A stretch of 64,000 bases of DNA from Chitinophagales bacterium (GTDB lineage Bacteria; Bacteroidota; Bacteroidia; Chitinophagales; Chitinophagaceae), in assembly GCA_017303455.1 (NCBI GenBank), contig JAFLBM010000006.1, positions 171,989 through 235,988 of the forward strand, in the 5' to 3' direction. Shown piece by piece: positions 54,599-63,900 of the stretch. The position numbers and the translations under genes were made by a program. Numbering within the stretch: the stretch's first letter is position 1; every line of letters begins with the position of its first letter. Under the pieces are notes generated by a model. That model searched no databases. It worked only from the letters and a program-made list of their open reading frames with translations, and was not told where the DNA came from.

Positions 54599-56446
54599 AT
54601 GAGTGACCCGATCAAACACGAATGCGGTCTTGCATTCATCAGGTTAAGGAAACCTTTCTCGTATTACCATCAACAGTATGGCACCGTTCTATGGGGCCTT
54701 AATAAACTGTACCTGTTGATGGAAAAACAGCACAACCGGGGCCAGGATGGAGCTGGTGTGGCCGCTGTTAAACTGGATGTGGAGCCGGGATACCCGTTCA
54801 TGCAACGGATTAGGAGCAATGCACAACAAGCCATTGCCGATATTTTTCAGCAAATTGGAAAAGAGATCGAAGACCTGGAGCAGTATCACCCGGATATCAA
54901 GAATCACCCGGGGCTGATGAAAGGTCATGTAAAATTTTTAGGTGAATTGCTGCTGGGCCATCTCCGTTATGGTACACAAGGGAAAAATAAATTAGAGTAT
55001 TGCCACCCGTTTATCAACCGGGATACTATTCCTTCCCGCAACCTTGCGCTGGCGGGTAATTTTAATATTGTTAATTCAGATGAATTATTTACCCTGATCG
55101 GTAAAGAGCCGCATCCTAATATCCGGTTTAGTGATCTCGCTGCCATGATTGAGCTGATGTATACTTTTTTATGTAAAGAAGATGAGGCATCACCCGGCAA
55201 GCTGGATATTAAAAAAGTATTGAAAAAAACATTACCCTTACTGGATGGTGGTTTTCATGTAGCGGGTATGACCGGCAACGGAATTGGTTTTGTTTTTCGT
55301 GATGCACACGGTATCCGCCCTTCCTATTATTATATCAATGAGGAAGTGGTGGTGGCCGCTTCCGAAAGAGCAGCAATACGTACGGCTTTTAATGTGGGTG
55401 AAAATGAAGTACAGGAGTTGATGCCGGGTCAGGCCCTGATCGTGGATGAAAATGGCGGGATTGAAATTGCACAGGTGCTGGAACCAAAAGAAAGAAAGGC
55501 CTGCAGTTTTGAACGAATTTATTTCTCAAGAGGCAGTGATGAAAAAATTTACAGGGAAAGAAATGCATTAGGATATAACCTGAGTGAACCGGTGCTGGAT
55601 GCGATAGATCATGATTTAAGGAATACGATTTTCTCCTATATACCCAATACCGCAGAGACCGCATTTTTTGGAATGCTGAAAGGAATGGAGGATTACCTGA
55701 GCAAAGTAAAAGTGGAACGTATACTGAGCTGGGGTAAAGATTTTGATGAGGAGAAACTTACGGAAATGGTGAACCGCCGGATCCGTATTGAGAAGATTGC
55801 TATCAAAGATGTGAAGATGCGGACCTTTATTACGGAGGATTCCGGCCGTAATGAAATGGTGCAACACGTTTATGATATTACGTACGGTACTGTCCGTCCG
55901 GGGCAGGATACGCTGGTGGTGATTGATGATTCCATTGTAAGAGGAACTACCCTCAAAGAAAGTATAATCCGGATGCTGGCCCGGCTGAAGCCAAGGCGCA
56001 TTATTATTGTTTCTTCTTCGCCACAAATACGTTATCCTGACTGCTACGGAATTGATATGAGCAAAATGGGCGACTTTATCGCTTTTAATGCTGCGGTGGA
56101 ACTGATGAAGGAAAAGGGAATGCTGGGTACACTGACAGAGCTCCTGGAGAAATGTAAAGAGCTGCAGCGTAATAATAAATTGCATACCGAGAATGTAGTA
56201 AGACATTTATATAAACCATTTACCGCAGAAGAAATATCAGCCAAGATCGCCCAACTGATCACTCCTCCCGGTTTGAATATACCTGTTGATGTGATCTTCC
56301 AGAGCATTGAGGACCTGCACAAGGCCTGCCCGAATAACCTGGGTGACTGGTATTTTACCGGCAATTACCCGACTCCCGGCGGCAATAAAGTAGTGAACAA
56401 GGCCTTTATGAATTATATGGAAGGAAAGAATGTAAGAGGTTATTAA
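54599..56446 (+). CDS. purF: Amidophosphoribosyltransferase (PurF family, long form)
   Basis: 615 residues, longer than the ~470-500 of typical PurF but like the long form found in Bacteroidota. HECGLAFIRL near the N-terminus supplies the Ntn-amidotransferase Cys9 (a propeptide of eight residues would be removed), and QHNRGQDGAG, LLGHLRYGTQG and GNFNIVN follow as in glutamine amidotransferase class II. The phosphoribosyltransferase half has ERIYFSRGSDEKIYRERNALG and the PRPP loop VVIDDSIVRGTTLKESI (~residues 440-455). It would make phosphoribosylamine, the first step of purine synthesis. If a second, standard PurF exists in the genome the exact role of this form may differ. Confidence 0.88.
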   Translation: MSDPIKHECGLAFIRLRKPFSYYHQQYGTVLWGLNKLYLLMEKQHNRGQDGAGVAAVKLDVEPGYPFMQRIRSNAQQAIADIFQQIGKEIEDLEQYHPDIKNHPGLMKGHVKFLGELLLGHLRYGTQGKNKLEYCHPFINRDTIPSRNLALAGNFNIVNSDELFTLIGKEPHPNIRFSDLAAMIELMYTFLCKEDEASPGKLDIKKVLKKTLPLLDGGFHVAGMTGNGIGFVFRDAHGIRPSYYYINEEVVVAASERAAIRTAFNVGENEVQELMPGQALIVDENGGIEIAQVLEPKERKACSFERIYFSRGSDEKIYRERNALGYNLSEPVLDAIDHDLRNTIFSYIPNTAETAFFGMLKGMEDYLSKVKVERILSWGKDFDEEKLTEMVNRRIRIEKIAIKDVKMRTFITEDSGRNEMVQHVYDITYGTVRPGQDTLVVIDDSIVRGTTLKESIIRMLARLKPRRIIIVSSSPQIRYPDCYGIDMSKMGDFIAFNAAVELMKEKGMLGTLTELLEKCKELQRNNKLHTENVVRHLYKPFTAEEISAKIAQLITPPGLNIPVDVIFQSIEDLHKACPNNLGDWYFTGNYPTPGGNKVVNKAFMNYMEGKNVRGY

Positions 56447-56461
56447 TGCACGAAGGGGGAA

Positions 56462-56983
56462 ATGAAAATTATATTCAGTAACAAACTTTCTGATTTGAAA
56501 ACTCTTTTGCTTATCCGCCATGCCAAGAGCGACTGGAATGATGCTTCCTTAAGCGATTTTGACCGTCCTTTAAACGAAAGAGGTAAAAGAGATGCCCCGC
56601 TGATGGCACAACGGCTGCTGGATAAAAAAATCAGTATTGATCTTTTTGTATCAAGCCCTGCTAAAAGAGCTAAAAAAACGGCCAGCATTTTCGCCGAAGC
56701 TTATGGTCTTGATAAGAAGCAGGTTGAGTTTTATGATGAACTTTATCTTGCCCCGGAAACGATTTTTACTTCTGTGATCAGTCGGTTGAATAATAATGCA
56801 GATACGGTTGCTGTTTTTGCCCATAATCCCGGCATCACCGGTTTTGCCAATTCGCTTACTAATACAAGAATTGATGACATGCCTACCTGCTGCATTTTTG
56901 CAGTGCAGGCTGATTGTAAGGACTGGAGTGAATTTGCCGCAGCAAAGAAAAAATTCCTGTTTGCCGATTACCCTAAAGCATAA
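56462..56983 (+). CDS. Histidine phosphatase family protein (SixA-like)
   Basis: 173 residues. TLLLIRHAKSDWND holds the RHG-type catalytic His (here RHA), FVSSPAKRAKKTASIFAEAYG follows, and VAVFAHNPGITGFANSL has the second catalytic His. These match the short SixA-like phosphohistidine phosphatases. Twelve extra residues precede the usual start MKTLLLIRHAK, but no better start codon was seen; GGGGGA just before the ATG at 56462 could serve as ribosome-binding site. It follows purF by 15 bases and converges with the EamA gene with a single base between stops. Confidence 0.87.
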   Translation: MKIIFSNKLSDLKTLLLIRHAKSDWNDASLSDFDRPLNERGKRDAPLMAQRLLDKKISIDLFVSSPAKRAKKTASIFAEAYGLDKKQVEFYDELYLAPETIFTSVISRLNNNADTVAVFAHNPGITGFANSLTNTRIDDMPTCCIFAVQADCKDWSEFAAAKKKFLFADYPKA

Positions 56984-56984
56984 A

Positions 56985-57884
56985 TTATTCTTCGATAACA
57001 GGTGTATTCTTCCGGCTCACTAAATAAACTCCTGTAAAAATCAGTATCCCCGAAATGATCTTTTCTGCTGTAAAATGTTCCTGCAGGAATAAGGTGGCAA
57101 TGATGGCTGCAAAAATGGGTTGTGTGTATATATAAGACCCGGTAGTACCTGCACCAAGGTGGTTGATGCCATAAATATTAAAAGAGTAAGCCAGGAATGT
57201 TCCGCACACCACAATGAATGACAGGGAAGCGAAATGCGACCAGTCGTATAACTGCCAGTCGATAGCCGCAAACTGGCCCCAGCCAAAAGGAATGATCATC
57301 AAAAAACCAAATGTGAATACCCAGCGTATAACATGTAACGGGGGATAGACCTGCATCAATGGTTTTACAATGATAAAATAGATGGTATAAGCAATGGCAT
57401 TCAGCACAATGAAGAGATCACCGGTTAATGTTGCAGTGCCTGTTTTTTCTTTGGACAGAATCAGTAACATAGCACCCCCAATACCTAAAGAAAGACCTAT
57501 AGCTTTCAGCACGGTGATCTTTTCTCTTAATACCCAGAAAGCAAGGATAGTGATCAGTAAAGGCGTACACAACATGAGTAAAGAAGCATGAATAGTCGAG
57601 GTCATTGTCAGGCCTTTGATAAATAGCATCTGGTTGATGGCCACACCTGTTAACCCGCACAACATAAATCGTGGAAGATGTTCTTTACGGATACCGGCTT
57701 TAGTTTTTCCCAGCAGCCAGAATGACCAGAATAATACAAGGCTCACACCTACCCGGATGACGTTCAATCCGTAGGGCCCGACTAAGGAGGGAGAAATATA
57801 TTTTACCAGGCTAAAATTGCTGGCGAAAAATATATTGGTAAACAGGACAGCTATATGTGCTTTGGTTGTTGTTTTCAGGAGCAA
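56985..57884 (-). CDS. EamA/DMT family transporter
   Basis: 299 residues with ten predicted membrane segments in two EamA repeats (first ~10-140: NIFFASNFSLVKYISPSLVGPYGLNVIRV; second ~150-290: TLTGDLFIVLNAIAYTIYFIIVKPLM, AGTTGSYIYTQPIFAAIIATLFLQEHFTAEKIISGILIFTGVYLV, read in parts). The start appears to be TTG at 57884, as no ATG precedes the conserved first segment. It exports or imports a small metabolite; specificity unknown. It is downstream of the glycosyltransferase gene by 34 bases on the same strand. Confidence 0.85.
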   Translation of the reverse strand: MLLKTTTKAHIAVLFTNIFFASNFSLVKYISPSLVGPYGLNVIRVGVSLVLFWSFWLLGKTKAGIRKEHLPRFMLCGLTGVAINQMLFIKGLTMTSTIHASLLMLCTPLLITILAFWVLREKITVLKAIGLSLGIGGAMLLILSKEKTGTATLTGDLFIVLNAIAYTIYFIIVKPLMQVYPPLHVIRWVFTFGFLMIIPFGWGQFAAIDWQLYDWSHFASLSFIVVCGTFLAYSFNIYGINHLGAGTTGSYIYTQPIFAAIIATLFLQEHFTAEKIISGILIFTGVYLVSRKNTPVIEE

Positions 57885-57918
57885 TAATTATCCGGTAAAG
57901 TTAGCCAGGAAACTTTTA

Positions 57919-59085
57919 TCAGGCAGGCAGCGACTGAATAAATGAGGAAATGGTTTTTTTTAATGCGTCACTGGTATTTACAGGAAAAGGCTGGTAAGAA
58001 AATGAAGTTGCTTTCGCTATTGCAGGTAGTAAAGAGAAATTCTTTTGTGAAATGCACAGTGCCATTTTTTTCTCCGTTAAGTATTCAGCAAGATATTCCT
58101 GCTCTGTTTGACCTGGGGTAGGAATCAGTATCGTTTTCTTTTGTAAAGCAGCCATATCCATTATTGTACTATACCCGCTCCGGCTGATAACATATGCTGC
58201 TTTGTTGATCTCTTTTTCTAATTCTTCAGCAGGTAAATGATTATAAAAGCGGATCATATTGGTGGAAGGCAGCAGTGATTTTTCCGACGGCAGCCCCCTT
58301 ACAATAGTTGCTGTTCCGTTATAATGCGCAATTTCATGAACGATCTTATCCTCCAGCAATGACCGTTGGGGTTCAGGACCTGAAAGGATAAATAAGAGAT
58401 GCTTATTGTTTTCTTTATTTTCTTCCACATAATAATTGAACCGTGATAATGAACCAATATATTTTGCCGGGATACCGGGCATTGTACCCGGATGTGAAAG
58501 TATTCCTGCTAAACCATTCTTCTCTTCATCCGGTATCCAGCATTCTGCAAACCGGTTGATATAGCTGTAATTTCTTTTTTGGATCAGCCGTTCACTCCAT
58601 TTTCCCAACGGGCTTTTGATCGCTAACTGGTGCGTAATAAAAACGGTAGGGATCTTTTTATGATAAAGCCCAAAACGATTATCACTGATCACCGCATCAA
58701 AATGATATTCAGCCACCATTTTTTTCAACCAGGCATGCTCATTTTTTATTATTTGTAAAAACCGGGGAGCCTGTAAAAGCATTTGCCAGAGCAAACCAGC
58801 GGCTGAAGCCGCATACCGGGCACGGTATCCTTCAAGCTGCAGAAAAGGCAACCCCGGAAATTCTTCCCGTAACAATACTTCCTGGGCAGCTTCCCCGGCC
58901 AGCCAGACCCCGCAATCAAGGGCTAAAAGCTCCCGGATGATGGGAATACAGCGGGTGGCATGGCCCAATCCCCAATCCAGCGGAGCCACCAGGATACGGG
59001 CTTGCCCGCCGGAAAGGCGGGGTTTTCCGTTGGTTTTCCGGCTGTCCGGCTGATTCGTGTTAATTTTTTTTATTCCGGGGCTCAC
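57919..59085 (-). CDS. Glycosyltransferase, MurG/GT28-like
   Basis: 388 residues from a GTG start at 59085; the conserved protein begins near residue 31 with ILVAPLDWGLGHATRCIPII, so the true start may lie later, as the first ~30 residues include a repeat-like GC-rich stretch. The N-terminal Rossmann domain shows FDAVISDNRFGLYH and PTVFITHQLAIKSPLG. The C-terminal nucleotide-sugar domain has LFILSGPEPQRSLLEDKI and YVISRSGYSTIMDMAALQKKTILIPTPGQTEQEYLAEYL. It transfers a sugar to an unknown acceptor at the inner membrane face. It is divergent from the small lipoprotein gene. Confidence 0.86.
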   Translation of the reverse strand: MSPGIKKINTNQPDSRKTNGKPRLSGGQARILVAPLDWGLGHATRCIPIIRELLALDCGVWLAGEAAQEVLLREEFPGLPFLQLEGYRARYAASAAGLLWQMLLQAPRFLQIIKNEHAWLKKMVAEYHFDAVISDNRFGLYHKKIPTVFITHQLAIKSPLGKWSERLIQKRNYSYINRFAECWIPDEEKNGLAGILSHPGTMPGIPAKYIGSLSRFNYYVEENKENNKHLLFILSGPEPQRSLLEDKIVHEIAHYNGTATIVRGLPSEKSLLPSTNMIRFYNHLPAEELEKEINKAAYVISRSGYSTIMDMAALQKKTILIPTPGQTEQEYLAEYLTEKKMALCISQKNFSLLPAIAKATSFSYQPFPVNTSDALKKTISSFIQSLPA

Positions 59086-59132
59086 CGATACTAAATTGTT
59101 TGTAAAATAGTTTTAATTTAGAAAGCAAGAAT

Positions 59133-59273
59133 ATGAAAACCATCAACAAAATAGCGATAGTCCTGTTATTAACTGTGTTTCTGGCTGCGTGCAGCAAAAA
59201 CTACTATTCCGGCAGCGGAAAAGGTGGCGGCGGTTGTGGTTGTCCAAGCCACAAAGGCATGTCGGGTTATTAA
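59133..59273 (+). CDS. Tiny Cys-rich lipoprotein (46 aa)
   Basis: ATG at 59133, 46 residues: signal segment KIAIVLLLTVFLAAC with lipobox LAAC (Cys20), then SKNYYSGSGKGGGG, Cys-Gly-Cys-Pro (CGCP) and KGMSGY at the C-terminus. The compact GCGCPSHKGMSGY tail looks like a conserved metal- or redox-active motif seen in small Bacteroidota lipoproteins, but I know of no assigned function. It lies 47 bases from the divergent glycosyltransferase and 27 bases before the next small gene in the same direction. Confidence 0.75.
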   Translation: MKTINKIAIVLLLTVFLAACSKNYYSGSGKGGGGCGCPSHKGMSGY

Positions 59274-59300
59274 TTGGAACATTAGAAACGAAAACTTTTC

Positions 59301-59543
59301 ATGAGAGGTCCCAAACGTGACATCCTCGTTGTTGTGAAAAATCAATACCTGAGTGAGCAGGATATTGAACAGGAAGTGCAGTGCCTGAATGAAATGCTAA
59401 GGATTACCGAGACGCATGAAGAGTTTTGCAAAGCACATGAATTAGTAGATCGTAACTGCATTACGAACAGGTCCAAAAAAATAATAAAGGCAATACAGTT
59501 TTCAGAACTTCAGCCGTTCCGGTTTTTGATCAATAAGAACTGA
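59301..59543 (+). CDS. Conserved-looking hypothetical protein (80 aa)
   Basis: 80 residues, soluble and helical: VVVKNQYLSEQDIEQEVQCLNEMLRITE followed by EEFCKAHELVDRNCITNRSKKIIKAI. No family was recognised. It has two or three cysteines, lacks a signal or membrane segment, and has normal codon use for the region. It probably shares a transcript with the small lipoprotein 27 bases upstream and is followed directly by a terminator, supporting it as a real gene. Confidence 0.65.
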   Translation: MRGPKRDILVVVKNQYLSEQDIEQEVQCLNEMLRITETHEEFCKAHELVDRNCITNRSKKIIKAIQFSELQPFRFLINKN

Positions 59544-59545
59544 AT

Positions 59546-59575
59546 AAAAAAGAGAGCCGGCTGACTCTCTTTTTT
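59546..59575. terminator. Bidirectional intrinsic terminator between the 80-aa gene and the aminotransferase
   Basis: AAAAAAGAGAG (59546-59556) pairs with CTCTCTTTTTT (59565-59575) around an 8-base GC-rich loop. The A and T runs give a T-tract on either strand, so it can end both converging transcripts (stops at 59543 and 59577). Confidence 0.85.
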
Positions 59576-59576
59576 A

Positions 59577-60833
59577 TTATACTACTTTTTCCAATGCTTC
59601 CCTGAGCTTTGCTATCATTTCATCAATCTCTGCTTTTTTACAAGTACCCACACTTAAACGGTACCAGGCTGAGCTTTTATCAGCGCCAAATGCATAAAAA
59701 GGAACAACGGCTAAACCGGCAGCATTAAGTATATACGCTGTAACATCCCCTTGGTTAGCTAACAGTTTCCCATCTGAAGTTGTTTTGCCCGCTAAATCAA
59801 TTTTTATGGTCAGGTAAATAGCGGCTTCCGGTGCTATGGCATCCACGGCTAACCCTTCAGATTTTAATTGTTGAAAGCCTTCATAAATGCGGCGAAGCCT
59901 TTCTTCCACTTCTCTTTTAAAATTGGAGAGGTACCGGTGAATATTCTCCCGTTGCCCCAGGTAATAAGCTACCGCTTTCTGTTCTGCCATCGGTGCCCAG
60001 GCTCCAATATGGGTAAGTATAGCTTTCATTTTATTAATAACCGTAGCAGGTCCCATACTCCAGCCAACTCTTACTCCTGTTGCAGCAAAAACTTTACTGA
60101 TCGCATCAATATAAATAGTGTACTCTCTCATAGCTGGCCGGAGAGATACAGGATCATAATGTTTGATATCGCCATAGGTCAGGTGCCAGTACATCTGGTC
60201 GAACATAACATACAATTTCTTCTCACTGTCAGTTCTTCTTTTATTCTCTTCAATCACCAGGTCGCAGATGGCTTCCAGTTCTTTTTTGCTAAAAGTGGTA
60301 CCGGTGGGGTTTTGTGGTGAACAAAGAGCAATCAGGGTGGCTTCTTTTACAAAAGGCCTTATAGCATCAGCCGTGGGCATAAAATTAGTAGCAGCTGTCG
60401 CTTCAATGACAATATGTTCGCCTCCTATAAAATGGGTATAGTGGTTATTATTCCAGCTGGGTACTGCATAGATGATCTTATCACCTTTATCACAAATAGC
60501 CCTGAATAAAGAATAGATCAGTGGTCTTCCCCCGGAAGCTACCAGGATTTCATTGATACCGTAATCCAGCCCTTCTTCATCTTTAAGAAAAGAATGAATA
60601 GCTTCCCGCAGATCAAGATTACCTTCTGCGGCCGGGTAATTGGTAAAATGTTTACGGTAGGCTTCAACGATAGCATCTTCCAGTTCTTTAGGGATAGGAA
60701 AAATGGAAGGATCAAAATCACCAACGGTAAAATTATAGATACGTTCCCCCTGGCGGATCTTCTCTCTTATTTCGCCCCCCAGTTTTACAATTTCAGAACC
60801 GATCAGTGTTTCGGATAAATAGGATAGTTTCAT
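59577..60833 (-). CDS. Pyridoxal-phosphate-dependent aminotransferase, class I/II (aspartate aminotransferase-like)
   Basis: 418 residues. PLP-site motifs: ILVASGGRPLIYSLFRAI (phosphate loop region), YAVPSWNNNHYTHFIGGE, CSPQNPTGTTFSKKELEAI, YVMFDQMYWHLTY (Asp pairing with the pyridine nitrogen) and the Schiff-base Lys247 in YIDAISKVFAATGVRVGWSMGP. The arginine in WYRLSVGTCKKAEID binds the substrate carboxylate. Substrate is probably an acidic or aromatic amino acid with 2-oxoglutarate. A single-gene unit with its own -7 element and terminators on both sides. Confidence 0.93.
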   Translation of the reverse strand: MKLSYLSETLIGSEIVKLGGEIREKIRQGERIYNFTVGDFDPSIFPIPKELEDAIVEAYRKHFTNYPAAEGNLDLREAIHSFLKDEEGLDYGINEILVASGGRPLIYSLFRAICDKGDKIIYAVPSWNNNHYTHFIGGEHIVIEATAATNFMPTADAIRPFVKEATLIALCSPQNPTGTTFSKKELEAICDLVIEENKRRTDSEKKLYVMFDQMYWHLTYGDIKHYDPVSLRPAMREYTIYIDAISKVFAATGVRVGWSMGPATVINKMKAILTHIGAWAPMAEQKAVAYYLGQRENIHRYLSNFKREVEERLRRIYEGFQQLKSEGLAVDAIAPEAAIYLTIKIDLAGKTTSDGKLLANQGDVTAYILNAAGLAVVPFYAFGADKSSAWYRLSVGTCKKAEIDEMIAKLREALEKVV

Positions 60834-60849
60834 AATCCAGCCTTTGGCG

Positions 60850-60857
60850 CAAATGTA
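60850..60857 (-). promoter_or_regulatory. -7 promoter element (TACATTTG) for the aminotransferase gene
   Basis: On the minus strand TACATTTG ends 17 bases before the ATG at 60833, an exact TAnnTTTG match that would give a very short leader. No clear -33 TTTG at normal spacing. Confidence 0.5.
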
Positions 60858-60895
60858 ACAGGATTGCCGGAGACGACCATCATCCGGGCATCAAT

Positions 60896-60922
60896 AAAAA
60901 AGCCGGGTGAGTGACCCGGCTT
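60896..60922 (-). terminator. Intrinsic terminator of the BNR-repeat protein gene
   Basis: On the minus strand GCCGGGT (60920-60914), 5-base loop, ACCCGGC (60908-60902), followed by six Ts (60901-60896). It lies about 20 bases past the stop at 60942, upstream of the aminotransferase promoter. Confidence 0.87.
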
Positions 60923-60941
60923 CTTTATTTCTTTTATCCAG

Positions 60942-63900
60942 TTATTCTATAGGTTTATAATCTTTGAACAAATTCACTTTTGTGCCTTCCGCCTGTTCAC
61001 GATAGTTCTTCCACTTCTCAGCATAGAATGTGTTTATTTTTTGTACCACATCATTCACAGCTGTCTCGGCCAGTTCAATAAGTGTTTCTTCCTGCCGGCC
61101 AGGAGCCACCATTTTACTGCCGATGGATTGCTGCGCCTGCTGTAAACGGTTCAATACAGAAATTTCAAACGGGCTTCTCGAAATTCCTTGTTTATCGCTT
61201 GTTTTGCCGCTGATGATCTCACGCAGGGCTTTTATTTCATCCTGTAGTTTCGTAGTTGTCTTTCGCAGGGAATCCACCTCTTTCCCTTCCACGCCTTTTA
61301 ATTGTGTCTGCATTTTAGTCAGCACTTCATCACTTTCGGTGAGCTGATCCATACCTGTAGTAAGCTTATCAGCACTCTTTTTCAGCCGGTCATACATGCT
61401 GCGTTGTGCCAGTTTAATATCATTCCGGTTGCCCAGTCTCGGATCATCTTTTACGGTTACATAAGTTGAATCAGTTGTCCTGGCATAAGTGAGTAATAAT
61501 TTGTACGTGCCGGGCAATACCTGGAAACCGCCGGGTTCTTGTGCACCGGGTTGTGGTTTGGGGGAACCGGGCTGCCGGAAACCTTTTTCTTCCATTCCCC
61601 AATACATACGATTAAAGCCGGTATCAGCATTCCAGCGTAAAGTACGGATGAGTTTATTACCGGCATCATAAATTCGAACCATTACACTATCACCCCCTCT
61701 GCGAGCACCTGCTCCGCCAAATTCACCCCTTCCACCGCCGCCACGACCACCGCCACCTCCCTGGGGAGGGCCGGCAACTGGTTGTTGTGAAGGAGCTGTT
61801 TGCACGGGTTGTTTGGCAGCTGAATCGGCAGCTGTTTTTGGTTTATTGATAAAGAAAGAAACGGCAGCACCTCTTCTCCTGTTCTCACCGTCATACAAGC
61901 CATATGTACTCCATTCGTAACCCGTAGCTGCTTTGTATTGGGCCTGGTAGGCTTCCGGTGCAGCAAATGCAGTTATCGGGCTTGCGAATTTCATTCCTTT
62001 ATTCGCAGCTGCTTTTCTGAGGGGGCGAATATCATCCAGTATCCAGAGTGCCCGGCCAAAAGTGGCGATCACCAGGTCGGCTTCTCTTTCCTGTATGGCA
62101 AAATCATAGGTGGAGACAGAAGGATAGCCATTTTTAAATTGTTCAAAAGAAGCACCATTATCAAAGCTGATCCAAAGACCATTCTCGGTTCCCGCAAAAA
62201 TGAGATTGGGTTCTGTTGGGTCCTGCAGCACACATAATGCATAACCCTTTACTTTATTCTCATCAACCAATTTGGTCCATGTTTTTCCATAATCCGTTGT
62301 ACGGAAGATATAAGGCTTCATATCACCGCGGCGATAATCGTTTGCTACCACTAATGCCTCGCCGGCATTATGAACCGAAGCTCTTATTTGAGGAATCCAG
62401 CAACCAATGGGTAAACCGGGAATCTTTCCGCGAAAGCTGGTCCATGTCTTTCCGCCATCTCTTGTCAGTTGCACATTACCATCATCGGTACCGATCCAGA
62501 TAGTACCGGGTTCTTTTTTGGAAGGATCAATGCTAAGAATGGTGCAATGTGTTTCAGCACCGGTAATATCCAATGTTAATCCGCCGGTATTTTGATAGGC
62601 AGCAATTTTCACTGAATCGTTTGTTGTAAGATCAGGTGAAGCAGTTTGCCATGTTACGCCTTTGTCTGTACTCTTATGCAGGAACTGGCTGCCGAAATAA
62701 ATGGTTCTCTTATCAAACGGGTCTTGTGCAATGGCTGAATTCCAGTTGAAGCGAAGTTTTGTATCTGCTCTTAATGCAGGAGGTTTGATAAACCAGCTTT
62801 CACCGGTTTTCCAGTTTCTTCTGCCCACACTTCCGCCCTGGCTCATACTATATACCCAACTGGCGTCTTCGGGATCAGGCATTACGTCAAAGCCATCACC
62901 ACCGCCAACATTATTCCAGTAATAGTTTCGGATGCCGCCATTGGTCCAGGTATAGGCAGGGCCATGCCAGCTCCCATTATCCTGCATACCACCCATGATA
63001 TTGTAGGGAATTTCATTGTCAACATTAATATGATAAAACTGCCCGGCGGGTAATTTTTCATCAAACACCCAGTTCTTACCACGGTCTCTTGAAATACCAA
63101 TACCGCCATCATTTCCTTCGATGATATGATTGGGGTCGTTGGGGTTGATCCACCAGGCATGATGATCAGGATGGATGCCGGAATAGGGAATCATTGTATT
63201 GAATGATTTACCGCCATCTTCACTGAACGTAATAGTGGAGTGCACATCATAGATCCTGTTCTCATTTTGCGGATCTACATAAATTTCCTGGTAGTAAAAA
63301 GGCCGGTCTGTTATTTGTGCCGGATCGCTATTGACCAGTGTCCATTTAAAACCGCCATCATCGCTTTTATATAGACCATTTTTAGTGGCTTCTACCTTTG
63401 CATATACTCTTGATGGCATACTCCGGCTGAAGGCCGCACCGATCCTTCCCAGCATACCATCGGGCATTCCATCTTCTTTGGTCAACGATTTCCAGTTCTT
63501 CCCGCCATCCACTGTAATGAATAAACCACTTCCTTTGCCACCACTATTCAGATTCCAGGGGGTGCGGCGGAACTGCCACATGGCTGCGATCAGTTTATTA
63601 GGATTCGACGGATCCATTACCAGGTCGGCACAACCTGTTGTATCATTAGCGTATAATATCTTAGTCCATGTCTCTCCGCCATCGGTTGTTTTAAACACAC
63701 CACGATCCGGGTGTTCTGCATACGGATTACCGATTGCTGCAGCATAGACTGTATTCGGATTTACAGGATCAATCACCACCCGGTGAATACAAACGGTTTT
63801 ATCCAATCCCATTTTCTTCCAGGTTCGGCCGCCGTCCAGTGTTTTATAAATGCCTGCACCGAGATTCAGCGAGTTGCGGGGATTTCCTTCACCCGTTCCC

